A DNA stretch of 64,000 nucleotides from Tanticharoenia sakaeratensis NBRC 103193. GTDB taxonomy: Bacteria > Pseudomonadota > Alphaproteobacteria > Acetobacterales > Acetobacteraceae. A program made the translations under genes and the position numbers. Positions 9,036 through 17,703 of the stretch are shown in pieces (the stretch's first letter is position 1; the number at the start of each line of letters is the position of its first letter). The DNA lies in contig NZ_BALE01000021.1 in assembly GCF_000963885.1 (NCBI RefSeq), forward strand, positions 27,701-91,700. The letters run 5' to 3'. Under the pieces are notes generated by a model. It was not told the DNA's origin and ran no database searches. It worked only from the letters and a program-made list of their open reading frames with translations.

Positions 9036-10320
9036 CAATGGACCGCTCCTCGGCTGCATCGCGGACGATTTTACCGGTGCCACCGATATTGCCAGCACCC
9101 TGGTCAGTCAGGGGATGAAAACCATCCAGACAATCGGCATCCCCGATCCTGACGACCCGCTCATTGCGGAAGCCGATGCGATCGTCGTGGCGTTGAAGTC
9201 CAGAACGATCGCGGCCCATGAGGCCATCGAACAATCGCTGGGAGCTTTGAAATCCCTGCAGGATCTGGGATGTCGGCAGTTTGTTTTCAAATACTGCTCC
9301 ACGTTCGATTCGACTGCCAGGGGGAATATCGGACCCGTTGCCGAAGCACTCGCAGCGGCCTTGGGACAGGCGGTGACGATTGCGGCGCCCTCGTTTCCCG
9401 CAACTGGTCGCACGGTTTACAGTGGGCACCTGTTTGTCGGACACGCGCTGCTCAACGAGAGTGGCATGCAGAATCATCCGCTGACGCCCATGACGGATGC
9501 CAATCTCGTTCGCGTGCTTCAGGCCCAGTCGAAAGGCAAGGTCGGGCTGCTCGATCTGGCAGATGTTCGGGCAGGGGAGGCGCGCATCAGGGCGCGTTTC
9601 GCCGAAGCCGCAACGGCGGGTATCAATCTGCTGATCGTGGACGCCATCTCCGACGCGGATTTGCGGACCATCGGCCGTGCCTGTCGAGATCAACTACTGG
9701 TGACAGGCGCTTCAGGTGTAGCGCGCGGCCTGCCCGACAATTTCCGGACGACTGTTACCTTGGCCGGGTCTGATGCCGCTTCATTGCCTCACGTCGACGG
9801 CAAAAGCGTCGTTCTGGCGGGAAGCGGGTCGCTGATGACGAACCGCCAGGTCGCCACATGGATTGACGCGTCGCGCCCGGCGTATCGTATCGACCCCATG
9901 AGGCTGGCGGCAAACGACGCCGTCATCGATGACGCCGTTGTGTTTTTTGAAGCTCATCCCGAAGAGCCAGTCCTGATCTACGCGACCAGCTCCGCCGAAG
10001 ATCTGAAAATCGTGCAGGCGGCGCTTGGTGCGCAGGCTGCCGGAGAACTGGTCGAGCGGGCTCTGGGTGACATTGCAGGCCGTCTGTATGCGAGCGGCGT
10101 CAGACGTTTCGTTGTCGCAGGCGGTGAAACCTCCGGCGCGGTGGTTCAGGCGCTCGGCGTGAAGGGACTGCATATCGGTGCGCCGATCGCACCGGGCGTG
10201 CCCGCAACTGTTGCGACAGGTCAGGTGCCGCTGGCACTGGCCCTGAAATCGGGAAATTTCGGTGATGCCGACTTTTTCGACAAGGCTTTGATCGCACTCG
10301 CCGGAGGCGGACATGGATAA
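9028..10320 (+). CDS. otnK: 3-oxo-tetronate 4-kinase (four-carbon acid sugar kinase)
   Basis: A 430-residue kinase of the family formerly called DUF1537. It should phosphorylate 3-oxo-tetronate at O4 with ATP. The N-terminal domain carries the GCIADDFTGATDIAS motif (sugar-acid binding), with KYCSTFDSTARGNIG downstream. The C-terminal nucleotide domain has VLAGSGSLMTNRQ and VVAGGETSGAVVQALG. The ATG at 9028 (AGGGA upstream) was preferred over an in-frame GTG at 9013; it overlaps the ltnD stop by 8 nt and its own stop overlaps otnC by 8 nt, so the three proteins are translationally coupled. Length is normal for the family. Confidence 0.92.
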   Translation: MSDNGPLLGCIADDFTGATDIASTLVSQGMKTIQTIGIPDPDDPLIAEADAIVVALKSRTIAAHEAIEQSLGALKSLQDLGCRQFVFKYCSTFDSTARGNIGPVAEALAAALGQAVTIAAPSFPATGRTVYSGHLFVGHALLNESGMQNHPLTPMTDANLVRVLQAQSKGKVGLLDLADVRAGEARIRARFAEAATAGINLLIVDAISDADLRTIGRACRDQLLVTGASGVARGLPDNFRTTVTLAGSDAASLPHVDGKSVVLAGSGSLMTNRQVATWIDASRPAYRIDPMRLAANDAVIDDAVVFFEAHPEEPVLIYATSSAEDLKIVQAALGAQAAGELVERALGDIAGRLYASGVRRFVVAGGETSGAVVQALGVKGLHIGAPIAPGVPATVATGQVPLALALKSGNFGDADFFDKALIALAGGGHG

Positions 10321-10954
10321 GGAAAGCGCCTGCCGCGCCGAAATTGTTTCTGTAGGACAGGACCTCTACGTGCGCGGACACACGGCGGGAAGTGCCGGGA
10401 ATATCAGCGCCCGCCTGTCGGATGGTTGGCTGATCACACCAACTGACGTCTGCCTCGGTCGACTGACACCGGATGGGATCGCCAAGGTCGATCTCGACGG
10501 CAACTGGGTGTCCGGTCCGAAGCCTTCCAAGACCGTCGTTCTCCATCGGAAGATTTATGAGCAACGGCCCGACTGCAACGGAATAATCCATACGCACTCG
10601 ACGCACCTTGTCGCGCTGACTCTCGGCGGCGCCTATTCGCATGAGGCGATTTTGCCGCCCATCACGCCTTATCAGGTGATGAAGATAGGGCGCGTGCCAC
10701 TGATCGCCTACGAACGACCCGGTTCTCCCAAAGCCGCCGCACGCGTGGCCGAGCTGGCGACTTCGGTGCAAGGGGTCATGCTCGAACGCCTGGGCCCGGT
10801 CGTCTGGGGAGAGACCGTGACGAAAGCGAGCGATGCTCTGGCGGAGCTCGAGGAGACAGCCCGGCTCTGGCTGATGACGAATCCCCGCCCTGCACCGCTC
10901 GACGAGGAAGCGCTGTCGGATATCGCGGAAACTTTCGGCATCCGCTGGAACTGA
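10313..10954 (+). CDS. otnC: 3-oxo-tetronate 4-phosphate decarboxylase (class II aldolase family)
   Basis: A 213-residue protein of the class II aldolase/adducin fold. It should decarboxylate 3-oxo-tetronate 4-phosphate to dihydroxyacetone phosphate, the final step before glycolysis. Visible landmarks are GHTAGSAGNISARL near the N-terminus, the metal-binding IIHTHSTHLVALTL (HxH) and a downstream region with ERLGPVVWGETVTKA that would supply the third His-region equivalent and substrate contacts. The third metal histidine of the family is not obvious by eye at that site and deserves an alignment. The start overlaps otnK. Confidence 0.88.
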   Translation: MDKESACRAEIVSVGQDLYVRGHTAGSAGNISARLSDGWLITPTDVCLGRLTPDGIAKVDLDGNWVSGPKPSKTVVLHRKIYEQRPDCNGIIHTHSTHLVALTLGGAYSHEAILPPITPYQVMKIGRVPLIAYERPGSPKAAARVAELATSVQGVMLERLGPVVWGETVTKASDALAELEETARLWLMTNPRPAPLDEEALSDIAETFGIRWN

Positions 10955-10980
10955 CCAAACCAATAACAAGAAGATCAATA

Positions 10981-12369
10981 ATGAGCCCCGTGCTTCTGAT
11001 GGCCAGCGCGGTATCGGGAATCGTCCTGATGCTTGTGCTGATCATACGGTTCAAACTTCAGCCAATTCTGACCTTGTTGATCGTCAGCATCGTCGTCGCG
11101 CTGCTCGCCGGGATGCCTGCGGCGAAGATCGTCCCTGCTATCGAAGCCGGGATGGGCAAGACGATGGGGCACATTGCCATCATCATTGCGCTTGGCGCCA
11201 TGATCGGCAAGATCGTCGAGATTTCCGGCGGGGCCGAGATCCTTGCCCGCGACCTGATCGCGCGCTTCGGGGACAGGCGAATACCCTTGGCGCTGACGCT
11301 CGCCGGATTCCTGATCGGCGTTCCGGTCTTTTTTGAAGTCGGCGTCATCATGGTCATGCCATTGCTTTATGGCGTTTCCAATGTCACGAAGCGATCGCTG
11401 ATGGTGTTTGCATTGCCGATGTGTGTCGCCATGCTGACCGTGCATTCCTTCTTGCCGCCACACCCGGGCCCGACGGCGGCCGCCGCACAGATCGGCGCGG
11501 ATATGGGACGTATCCTGACATTCGGTGTGCCTGTCACATTGTTCGTCTGTCTGGCGGGTTACTTCATCTCGAAACGCATGACGCGACGAGACTTTACCTA
11601 TTCCGCAAATATCCAGGCCCTCATCAGAGGATTGCAGGATGGTAAGGCCTCCGAAACGTCGGAGATATCTGGGCACGCCCTGCCCGACGCCCAGGCGCCG
11701 GCGTTCTGGCTCATCGTCGGGCTGATCCTGTTTCCGATTGCGCTGATCATGTGCGGTACGACTTTGTCCACGATCCTGCCGACAAGCTCGCCCTATCACG
11801 GGCTGACACAATTCCTCGGCTCGCCTGTCATCGCCCTTTTGAGCGACACATTGCTTGCGGGCTATTGCCTCGGCCTTCGGCGCGGTTGGAGCTTCGATCA
11901 GGTATCGAGCGTTATCGGATCCGCAGTGCCGGGCGTGGCCATGGTCATCCTGATTGCCGGATGCGGCGGCGTTTTTGGCAACATTCTGGTGGAGAGCGGC
12001 ATCGGTCACGTTATTTCCGATACGCTGCGTGGAACCGGGCTACCGATCCTGGCTCTGGCCTTCATCCTGAGCCTGGTATTGAGAGCGGTCCAAGGGTCGA
12101 CGACGGTCGCACTTGTTACGACGGCAGGCATTCTTGGACCATTGGTATCGGAGATGCATTTCGGGCGCAACAGGCTCGCGCTTCTCACACTGGCGATGGG
12201 CGGCGGCGGTCTTTCGGCATCGCACGTCAACGACGCCGGTTTCTGGATCTTTACCAAACTGACCGGGATCGAGGTGGCTGACAGTTTAAAGACCTGGACT
12301 GTACTGACGACTACTCTGGGTGTTCTGGGCTTTCTTGTGACATCTGTCTTGTGGCCATTCTTCTCGTAA
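10981..12369 (+). CDS. GntP-family sugar-acid:proton symporter
   Basis: A 462-residue polytopic membrane protein of the gluconate/idonate permease (GntP) family with at least 12 hydrophobic segments. Family landmarks include LQPILTLLIVS in the second helix region, FFEVGVIMVMPL, FLPPHPGPTAAA, and near the end the conserved GGGGLSASHVNDAGFW motif. It starts 26 nt after otnC and is followed by otnI, so it is almost certainly the threonate or tetronate importer of this pathway. A GntP member in such clusters is expected. Confidence 0.92.
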   Translation: MSPVLLMASAVSGIVLMLVLIIRFKLQPILTLLIVSIVVALLAGMPAAKIVPAIEAGMGKTMGHIAIIIALGAMIGKIVEISGGAEILARDLIARFGDRRIPLALTLAGFLIGVPVFFEVGVIMVMPLLYGVSNVTKRSLMVFALPMCVAMLTVHSFLPPHPGPTAAAAQIGADMGRILTFGVPVTLFVCLAGYFISKRMTRRDFTYSANIQALIRGLQDGKASETSEISGHALPDAQAPAFWLIVGLILFPIALIMCGTTLSTILPTSSPYHGLTQFLGSPVIALLSDTLLAGYCLGLRRGWSFDQVSSVIGSAVPGVAMVILIAGCGGVFGNILVESGIGHVISDTLRGTGLPILALAFILSLVLRAVQGSTTVALVTTAGILGPLVSEMHFGRNRLALLTLAMGGGGLSASHVNDAGFWIFTKLTGIEVADSLKTWTVLTTTLGVLGFLVTSVLWPFFS

Positions 12370-12392
12370 ACCGATCAGCGGAGTATTGCATC

Positions 12393-13217
12393 GTGCCTGC
12401 CTTTGCCGCGAACCTGACAATGAATTATCCGGAACTCGGGTTTATCGATCGCTTCGACGCCGCCGCCCGCGACGGCTTCAAGGGGGTCGAGTTCCTGTTT
12501 CCGTATGCCTTTCCAAAGGAAGACGTCGAAGCGCGTGTCTCCGGAAATGATCTGCATGTCGCTCTGTTCAACGCGCCGCCGGGTGACTGGGAAAGTGGAG
12601 AACGCGGCCTGGCTGCGCAACCCGGCCGGGAGGACGAATTCCGTCAGTCTATTGATACGGCTCTGGAATACAGCGCGGTTTTGAAAAACCGTCTTCTGCA
12701 TGTCATGGCGGGTCTGCGGCTTCCCGAAACAGCGCTTCAGCACCAGATGGACATATATGTGCGCAACATCGAGTATGCTGCGGCGCAGGCACGGTCGGCC
12801 AATATCACTATCGTGCTCGAGGCGATCAACACACGTGACATGCCTAACTACTTCCTGAACTTCCAGGAGGATGCCAAGTCGGTCTGCGACCTGGTCAACG
12901 CCGACAATGTTCGCATCCAGTTCGATCTTTACCATGCCCAAATCATGCAGGGCGATCTGTCAATCAGGATCGAAACTCTTTTCGACTGGATTGCCCATAT
13001 ACAGGCTGCAAGCATCCCGCACCGGAACGAGCCCGATAGCGGAGAAGTCAATTTCCCGTATTTATTCGATCTGCTCGACAGGCTCGGTTATCGCGGGTGG
13101 ATCGGGTGTGAATATCGGCCGCGCGCATCAACATCGGAAGGGCTCGGCTGGCTCAAGCCATGGCGGGGGCGCAGCGCTCTTCAGCTTGATGCCCATCCAG
13201 GTGATCAGGCAAATTAA
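12393..13217 (+). CDS. otnI: 2-oxo-tetronate isomerase (hydroxypyruvate isomerase family)
   Basis: A 274-residue TIM-barrel protein (xylose-isomerase-like/Hyi family) that should convert 2-oxo-tetronate to 3-oxo-tetronate, linking LtnD to OtnK. Landmarks are FAANLTMNYPE at the start, DGFKGVEFLFPY, VLEAINTRDMPNYF (metal-binding Glu), FDLYHAQIMQGD (Asp and His ligands), HIQAASIPHRNEPDSGE and IGCEYRP (last Glu). The GTG at 12393 was chosen because GCGGAG lies 9 nt upstream and the family begins here; an ATG at 12351 would overlap the permease. The last 20 residues diverge from family members, which usually end soon after the GW motif. Confidence 0.9.
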   Translation: MPAFAANLTMNYPELGFIDRFDAAARDGFKGVEFLFPYAFPKEDVEARVSGNDLHVALFNAPPGDWESGERGLAAQPGREDEFRQSIDTALEYSAVLKNRLLHVMAGLRLPETALQHQMDIYVRNIEYAAAQARSANITIVLEAINTRDMPNYFLNFQEDAKSVCDLVNADNVRIQFDLYHAQIMQGDLSIRIETLFDWIAHIQAASIPHRNEPDSGEVNFPYLFDLLDRLGYRGWIGCEYRPRASTSEGLGWLKPWRGRSALQLDAHPGDQAN

Positions 13218-13228
13218 TGCGTTAGTCA

Positions 13229-13247
13229 GACGCGCCGGCAGCGCGTC
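13229..13247. terminator. Hairpin between convergent genes
   Basis: GACGCG, a 7-nt loop and CGCGTC form a perfect 6-bp stem in the 65-nt gap between the stops of otnI and the convergent DapA-fold gene. There is no long T run on either side, so termination is only suggested by position. Confidence 0.35.
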
Positions 13248-13282
13248 GTTGTCCTGCAGCAGATACGGACGAGGAATCTCAG

Positions 13283-14221
13283 CTAAGAGAGTTCGGTAGC
13301 GCTCGAGGTTTCTTCCTCCTGTCGGAGAAGGCTTTTGGCAAGTTCCTCAACTTTTTGGGCATTCGCACCAGCGAGGCTTGCAAAGAAAGGGCCCATGAAG
13401 CCCGTATCGGCAATGCCAGCCAGGCGTACACCGTCATGAAGGACGGGAATTGGAGATATTTCCGCGCGCAGTGCTTCGAACGGCCCAAAAAGCACAGACA
13501 AACGTCGTGCCTCCTCCAGGTTGCCGCTCCGGATGGCTGCATGGAGTTGCGTGGACAGTCGTGGTGCGATTACTCCGGAGCCGGAGGTATAGTTCCTGAG
13601 GCCATATTCAGCGGTGGAAACGATGCTTTTCTCTCCGGCACCGTCGATGACACGGTCCGCGTTGCTTAACTCGTCCACAAGCCGTGCAAGGTAGGGATGC
13701 TTCCCATCGGCATTGGCCGATATCCCATATTCGATTGTACACAGCACGCCGTCCCTGATAAGGGAAACGGCGTCACTGACAGAAAGATATGACGGGTCCT
13801 TGAAAAAGACCATCAGAGGCTTTCCGAGTCTGTCCGTCAGGCGACGAAGCCCGCTTGCCACGCCGCTTCCGTTGACCGGCGCGAAGGGCAGAAGGATTGC
13901 CGTCGGAAAATTCCGGCTTCGCAGGACCTCCACCTGATCCCATGCCTTGCCGAAATCGGCGCCGATCGACGGTATGATCCACTCGTCCGGTTGGGCCATG
14001 TCCTCGATCAGATCGAGCAATGCTCCATAGCTGCTGAGCGGCTCGTTGAAGAGATTGGCGACACCACCATACATGAACGTCCTGATGCCGCCGTTTCGCA
14101 GCCACGCATTCAGACGCCGGTTTTCCTCTACATCGAACGATCCGTTTTCATGTCGCGCGACCGGCGGAAGTGCCATGATGGCAGCGTTGATATCCAGTGT
14201 GCTGATCTCGCCGGTTTTCAT
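13283..14221 (-). CDS. DapA/NanA-fold protein, apparently without the Schiff-base lysine
   Basis: A 312-residue TIM-barrel protein of the dihydrodipicolinate synthase/N-acetylneuraminate lyase superfamily. The barrel layout fits, with FMYGGVANLFNEP in place of the carboxylate-binding GTTGE loop and PLMVFFKDPSYLS in place of the tyrosine-bearing YNVPSRTG. Where the family has the catalytic GIKEATGN lysine, I read TIEYGISANADG, so the usual Schiff-base Lys and the partner Tyr both seem changed. It may be a non-aldolase relative, or Lys in FFKDP may serve instead. It is convergent with the threonate operon and divergent from the creatininase operon, so its pathway is unclear. Confidence 0.7.
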   Translation of the reverse strand: MKTGEISTLDINAAIMALPPVARHENGSFDVEENRRLNAWLRNGGIRTFMYGGVANLFNEPLSSYGALLDLIEDMAQPDEWIIPSIGADFGKAWDQVEVLRSRNFPTAILLPFAPVNGSGVASGLRRLTDRLGKPLMVFFKDPSYLSVSDAVSLIRDGVLCTIEYGISANADGKHPYLARLVDELSNADRVIDGAGEKSIVSTAEYGLRNYTSGSGVIAPRLSTQLHAAIRSGNLEEARRLSVLFGPFEALRAEISPIPVLHDGVRLAGIADTGFMGPFFASLAGANAQKVEELAKSLLRQEEETSSATELS

Positions 14222-14298
14222 CGCGTCTTCGAGGCTCCATGCAGATCTGTTGCTGTCGGCATCCGGCCATTGAGCGCGCCATCAGCATGCCTGGCAAA

Positions 14299-14333
14299 CA
14301 TCAATTTGAGGCCAGAACGACATCAAATTGATG
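14299..14333. promoter_or_regulatory. Inverted repeat in the divergent promoter region
   Basis: CATCAATTTG at 14299-14308 is exactly mirrored by CAAATTGATG at 14324-14333, with 15 nt between. Each arm also sits in an ATCAA-N-TTGA(T/G) near-palindrome, so this may be two operator copies 24 bp apart. It lies between the divergent DapA-fold gene and the creatininase/ABC operon. The region is AT-rich compared with its surroundings. The cognate regulator is unknown. Confidence 0.45.
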
Positions 14334-14403
14334 CTTTGATACACGTTTCGGTCCGCTATCGTGGTCGCAATCCCAGTGCCACCCTTCCTGAGGGAATGCC
14401 AAG

Positions 14404-15258
14404 ATGTCTCTTCCGCCTGCCGATGACGTTCTCTTCGAGGTCCGTGGCCCGAAATCGTGGGAGTGCATGACTTCGGCGGAGCTGGCCGGGCAGCTTGCCG
14501 AGACAGATTGTGCCATCGTGCCGGTCGGCGCGGTGGAACAGCATGCCGGACACCTGCCGCTAGGGCAGGACAATTTCCAGATCAGCGAGATCGTTCGCCG
14601 GAGCGTCATTCAGCTTGCCGGCGAAAACCGGAATGTCATTTTCGGTCCGACAATTCCGTTCGGGCCGCTGGCCAATGTCCGGTTCCCGGGCTGCATCCAT
14701 ATCCGGCCCTCGACTCTGGCACTCCTGACGAAGGAAGTCTGCCTGAACCTTCATCGGGACGGCGTGAACACCATCGTACTTGCCATGGGGCATGATCTTT
14801 CGCTGGGCGCGCTGATGGTCGCGGCGCGCGAACTGGCAGAGGAAACCGAAGACAGGCTGCGTGTCATCGTCGCGAACTGGCTTCCCTACGTCGTGTCGCT
14901 GCTGCCTAAGACATTTCCGGGATTGCCGCCCGGTGGGCGGGACGGTCATGGCGGCGCGGGCGAGACTGCACGCATGTTGGCCCAGCATCCCAAACTCGTC
15001 CGATCCGATCTCGCGCGCGACTATCATGTCGCGGCAACGCGATCGGAAACACCGTTCGCCCATCCCGTGACGGCCGGCGGCGGCGTCTATGCACCACGTG
15101 CGACGACGATCCGCGATCAGGAATTTCAGGGCATTCTCGGCTGTCCTTCTCTCGGAACTGCGGAAATCGGCGAGGTTCTCTATGAGTCTCTCAGCCATTG
15201 GCTCAGCGATGTCGTGCGCGAATATTGCTTTGGTGCCTCGGAATCCTACAATTACTGA
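14404..15258 (+). CDS. Creatininase-family amidohydrolase
   Basis: A 284-residue protein with the creatininase fold, a two-metal hydrolase that opens cyclic amides (creatinine, formylated pyrimidine or riboflavin intermediates and related compounds). The metal motif VPVGAVEQHAGHLPLGQDN supplies the Glu, His and Asp ligands, the His of the usual NGHxGN loop is kept in LAMGHDLSLGAL, and GHGGAGETARML supplies the late His/Glu pair. It begins the plus operon with an NMT1-type binding protein, ATPase and permease, so it probably hydrolyses the imported compound. The substrate cannot be read. Confidence 0.85.
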   Translation: MSLPPADDVLFEVRGPKSWECMTSAELAGQLAETDCAIVPVGAVEQHAGHLPLGQDNFQISEIVRRSVIQLAGENRNVIFGPTIPFGPLANVRFPGCIHIRPSTLALLTKEVCLNLHRDGVNTIVLAMGHDLSLGALMVAARELAEETEDRLRVIVANWLPYVVSLLPKTFPGLPPGGRDGHGGAGETARMLAQHPKLVRSDLARDYHVAATRSETPFAHPVTAGGGVYAPRATTIRDQEFQGILGCPSLGTAEIGEVLYESLSHWLSDVVREYCFGASESYNY

Positions 15259-15277
15259 GAGCGGAGAAAATCGCGCC

Positions 15278-16279
15278 ATGAACCGCCGCGGCTTCATCTC
15301 ATCCTGTATGGCGGGATCGCTTGTTGGCGGCAGACGCGCCTTTTCCGATACCCCTCTGCGGACCTGTGCGTATCAGCTCAGCTGGATCAAGAACTTCCAG
15401 GGGGCAGGCGAATATATCGCGTCGGAAAAAGGGTTCTTTCGGGACGAAGGACTGGATGTGACGCTCCTTGCAGGCGGACCGACCATGCCGCACGAGCCGG
15501 CCGTCATGTCCGGCAAGGCGCTGCTGGCCCAGACAATGCCCGATAATACCGTCATGGCGAACATGCACGGCGCGACGCTGAAAATCATCGGTGCAGGATA
15601 CCAGAAAAGCCCATTCTGCATCGCGTCCCTGCTTTCCGGTCATCCAATGCACACGCCTCAGGACATGGTCGGCCGTAAAATCGGCGTTCAGAGCGTCAAT
15701 CTTGTTGTCTGGAGGACGTTCCTCCGCCTCAACCATATCGACCCGGCCTCTATCACGGTGGTGCCGGTCCAGTTCGACATGGCGCCCCTCATCGCCGGCG
15801 ATGTCGATGGTTTTTTTGGCTATCTGAATGACAATGTCGTCCATCTCGAGGCCGCGGGGCATCGAACGGCGGTCGTACCCTTCGCGCAGTTCGGATACAC
15901 GTTGATGGGCGCGACGCTCGCGGTCCGGGCAGACAGTCTTCAGGACCCGGTCCGGCGCGCCACGCTGGTGTCGTTCATGCGCGCGGACATGCGCGGGTGG
16001 CAGGCCGCGATAGCCGATCCGGCCCTGGGCGCAGACCTCACGGTGAACGATTTCGGAAAAGGCAACGGTCTGGACCCAAAGGCCGAGGAACAGTCCTGCC
16101 GCGCAAGCAACGCGCTGATGGTCGACGCGGATACGAACAGCAAAGGCCTGTTCTGGATGAGCGATGCCGCTGTGGCCGATGCGATACGCATTCTGCGCCT
16201 TGGAGGCCTGTCCGCCAGCCCGGACCTGTTTACCAATGAAATCCTCGTGGAGGCGCGGGCAGGCGCCGGGACACATTGA
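15278..16279 (+). CDS. ABC transporter substrate-binding protein, NMT1/THI5-like
   Basis: A 333-residue periplasmic binding protein. The N-terminus NRRGFISSCMAGS has twin arginines and a short hydrophobic stretch, consistent with a Tat-type or short Sec signal. The mature start, YQLSWIKNFQGAGEYIASEKGFF, is the typical opening of nitrate/taurine/thiamine-pyrimidine binding proteins, followed by GLDVTLLAGGPT and VGRKIGVQ. ATG at 15278 has GGAG about 12 nt upstream; it starts 19 nt after the creatininase stop. A longer in-frame open stretch to 15089 is overlap with the creatininase gene and was discarded. Confidence 0.88.
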   Translation: MNRRGFISSCMAGSLVGGRRAFSDTPLRTCAYQLSWIKNFQGAGEYIASEKGFFRDEGLDVTLLAGGPTMPHEPAVMSGKALLAQTMPDNTVMANMHGATLKIIGAGYQKSPFCIASLLSGHPMHTPQDMVGRKIGVQSVNLVVWRTFLRLNHIDPASITVVPVQFDMAPLIAGDVDGFFGYLNDNVVHLEAAGHRTAVVPFAQFGYTLMGATLAVRADSLQDPVRRATLVSFMRADMRGWQAAIADPALGADLTVNDFGKGNGLDPKAEEQSCRASNALMVDADTNSKGLFWMSDAAVADAIRILRLGGLSASPDLFTNEILVEARAGAGTH

Positions 16280-16300
16280 ACTTCCGAAGAGGGACGCCCC

Positions 16301-16888
16301 ATGGCCGAAAACTACCAAAGTCAGGATCTCTGGAGCCGCACGACGACCAGAAAAGGCTATGCGGCCGACGAACTGCGTTCGGTCCTTCAGAAATCGATCC
16401 GCCGCGGAATGCTGGAGGAAGCCATTCTCGCGGGCTGTGAACTGTTCTTCAGCAGCCCGGAAACCGAAGAGATGCTCTGGCGCCGTCTCGAAATCATCAC
16501 GACGGAAGACGTCGGTCTCGGGCTTCCGAACGGCCCGGCGGTGATCGAGGCCCTCTACCGGCAGGCGAAGCGGATGGTCGATCCGGGCGATCGCTGGATG
16601 TACGGGGCTCATGCCATCCGGCTGCTGGCAACCGCCCCGAAGGACCGGCTCAGCATGGAACTCGCCTGCTGGGCACGCGAAAGTCTCGATCGGGGCGAGC
16701 GCCGCATCGAGATCGAAGACTATCATCTCGACATGCACACACGGCGCGGCGTCGAACGGGGCAACGGGCCGGAACACTGGTGGCGCAACGGCGCGCGACT
16801 GGACAACCAGATCAACGACACGCCGACCAAATACGACGCGTATCTTCGGAAACTGTATGCCGGGAGTGACGATGGAGAGAAAAGCTGA
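16301..16888 (+). CDS. Stand-alone protein resembling the C-terminal region of RarA/MgsA
   Basis: A 195-residue cytoplasmic protein with no signal peptide. It resembles the helical oligomerisation region of the RarA/MgsA/WRNIP1 clamp-loader-like ATPases: LQKSIRRGMLEEAILAGCEL, RRLEIITTEDVGLGLPNGP (compare the RarA IASEDVG-ADP motif) and HAIRLLATAPKDRLSMELA (compare the ACAPKSN segment). A tail DMHTRRGVERGNGPEHWW follows. The AAA+ ATPase half is completely missing. It sits 21 nt after a binding-protein gene and just before the ATPase of the same importer, an unexpected place for a DNA-repair fold. The likeness is by eye; its job here is unknown. Confidence 0.6.
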   Translation: MAENYQSQDLWSRTTTRKGYAADELRSVLQKSIRRGMLEEAILAGCELFFSSPETEEMLWRRLEIITTEDVGLGLPNGPAVIEALYRQAKRMVDPGDRWMYGAHAIRLLATAPKDRLSMELACWARESLDRGERRIEIEDYHLDMHTRRGVERGNGPEHWWRNGARLDNQINDTPTKYDAYLRKLYAGSDDGEKS

Positions 16889-16908
16889 ACGCGGAGCAGC
16901 GGCACTCT

Positions 16909-17703
16909 TTGGGCGCCGCGATCGCCGTTCGCGGCGTGACACGGACATTCACGCTCGGCGCACGTTCGGTCGTGGCACTCGAAGCGGTGAACCTCGAGAT
17001 CCCGGCGGGAACGCTGGTCTCTCTCCTCGGGCCGTCCGGCTGCGGCAAATCGACGCTGCTGCGGCTTTTCGCGGGGCTGGACAAACCTGATGGCGGCTCC
17101 ATCCTGATCGACGGGGGCGATCCGAATGAACTGCGCGCCAGTCATCGGATCGGCGTCGCATTCCAGGATTCGTCGCTTCTGCCCTGGCGCTCGGTCTGGT
17201 CCAATATCTGTCTGCCTCTTGAACTGGCAGGGCGGACGGCTGAACGGGCGGACATTCAGGGCCTGATCGACATGGTAGGCCTGTCCGGCTTCGAAAACGC
17301 ACTGCCGGCACAGCTGTCGGGCGGAATGCGCCAGCGCGTGGCAATCGCCCGCGCACTGGTCGCGACCCCGTCCGTCCTTCTGCTGGATGAGCCGTTCGGC
17401 GCGCTCGATGAAGTCGTGCGGCTGCATCTGCACCTTGAACTGCAGCGCATTCGCGCGGCACGCCCTGTCACGACGCTGCTGGTGACACATACTGTTTCTG
17501 AGGCCGTGTTCCTGTCGGATCAGGTAGTGGTCATGGCATCCCGCCCGGGGCGGGCCGTTCGGACGATCGCTGTCGATCTGCCCTATCCGCGCACGCCTGC
17601 CACGCTCCGCAGCGCGCGTTTCCACGAACTTTGCGATCTCTGCAGCGAAGTCCTGTTTTCACATGCCTCCGGCATGGCCGCATCAACTGGAGTGCAGGAG
17701 TGA
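16909..17703 (+). CDS. ABC transporter ATPase, nitrate/taurine/pyrimidine type
   Basis: A 264-residue ABC ATPase: Walker A GPSGCGKSTLLR, Q-loop VAFQDSSLLPW, signature LSGGMRQRVAIARAL, Walker B VLLLDEPFGALDE and switch His LLVTHTVSEA. It powers the importer made with the adjacent binding protein and double permease. The first in-frame ATG-like codon is TTG at 16909 with GGAG 12 nt upstream; a CTG at 16885 with GGAGAG 5 nt upstream, overlapping the previous stop, is an alternative, and GTG at 16936 is a late option. Its stop overlaps the permease start (GTGA). Confidence 0.92.
   Translation: MGAAIAVRGVTRTFTLGARSVVALEAVNLEIPAGTLVSLLGPSGCGKSTLLRLFAGLDKPDGGSILIDGGDPNELRASHRIGVAFQDSSLLPWRSVWSNICLPLELAGRTAERADIQGLIDMVGLSGFENALPAQLSGGMRQRVAIARALVATPSVLLLDEPFGALDEVVRLHLHLELQRIRAARPVTTLLVTHTVSEAVFLSDQVVVMASRPGRAVRTIAVDLPYPRTPATLRSARFHELCDLCSEVLFSHASGMAASTGVQE

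Noticed and set aside
15299..16948. Open minus-strand frame of about 549 codons
   Set aside because: It is antisense to the binding protein and RarA-like genes, His/Arg-rich with no motif, and an artefact of high GC third positions.
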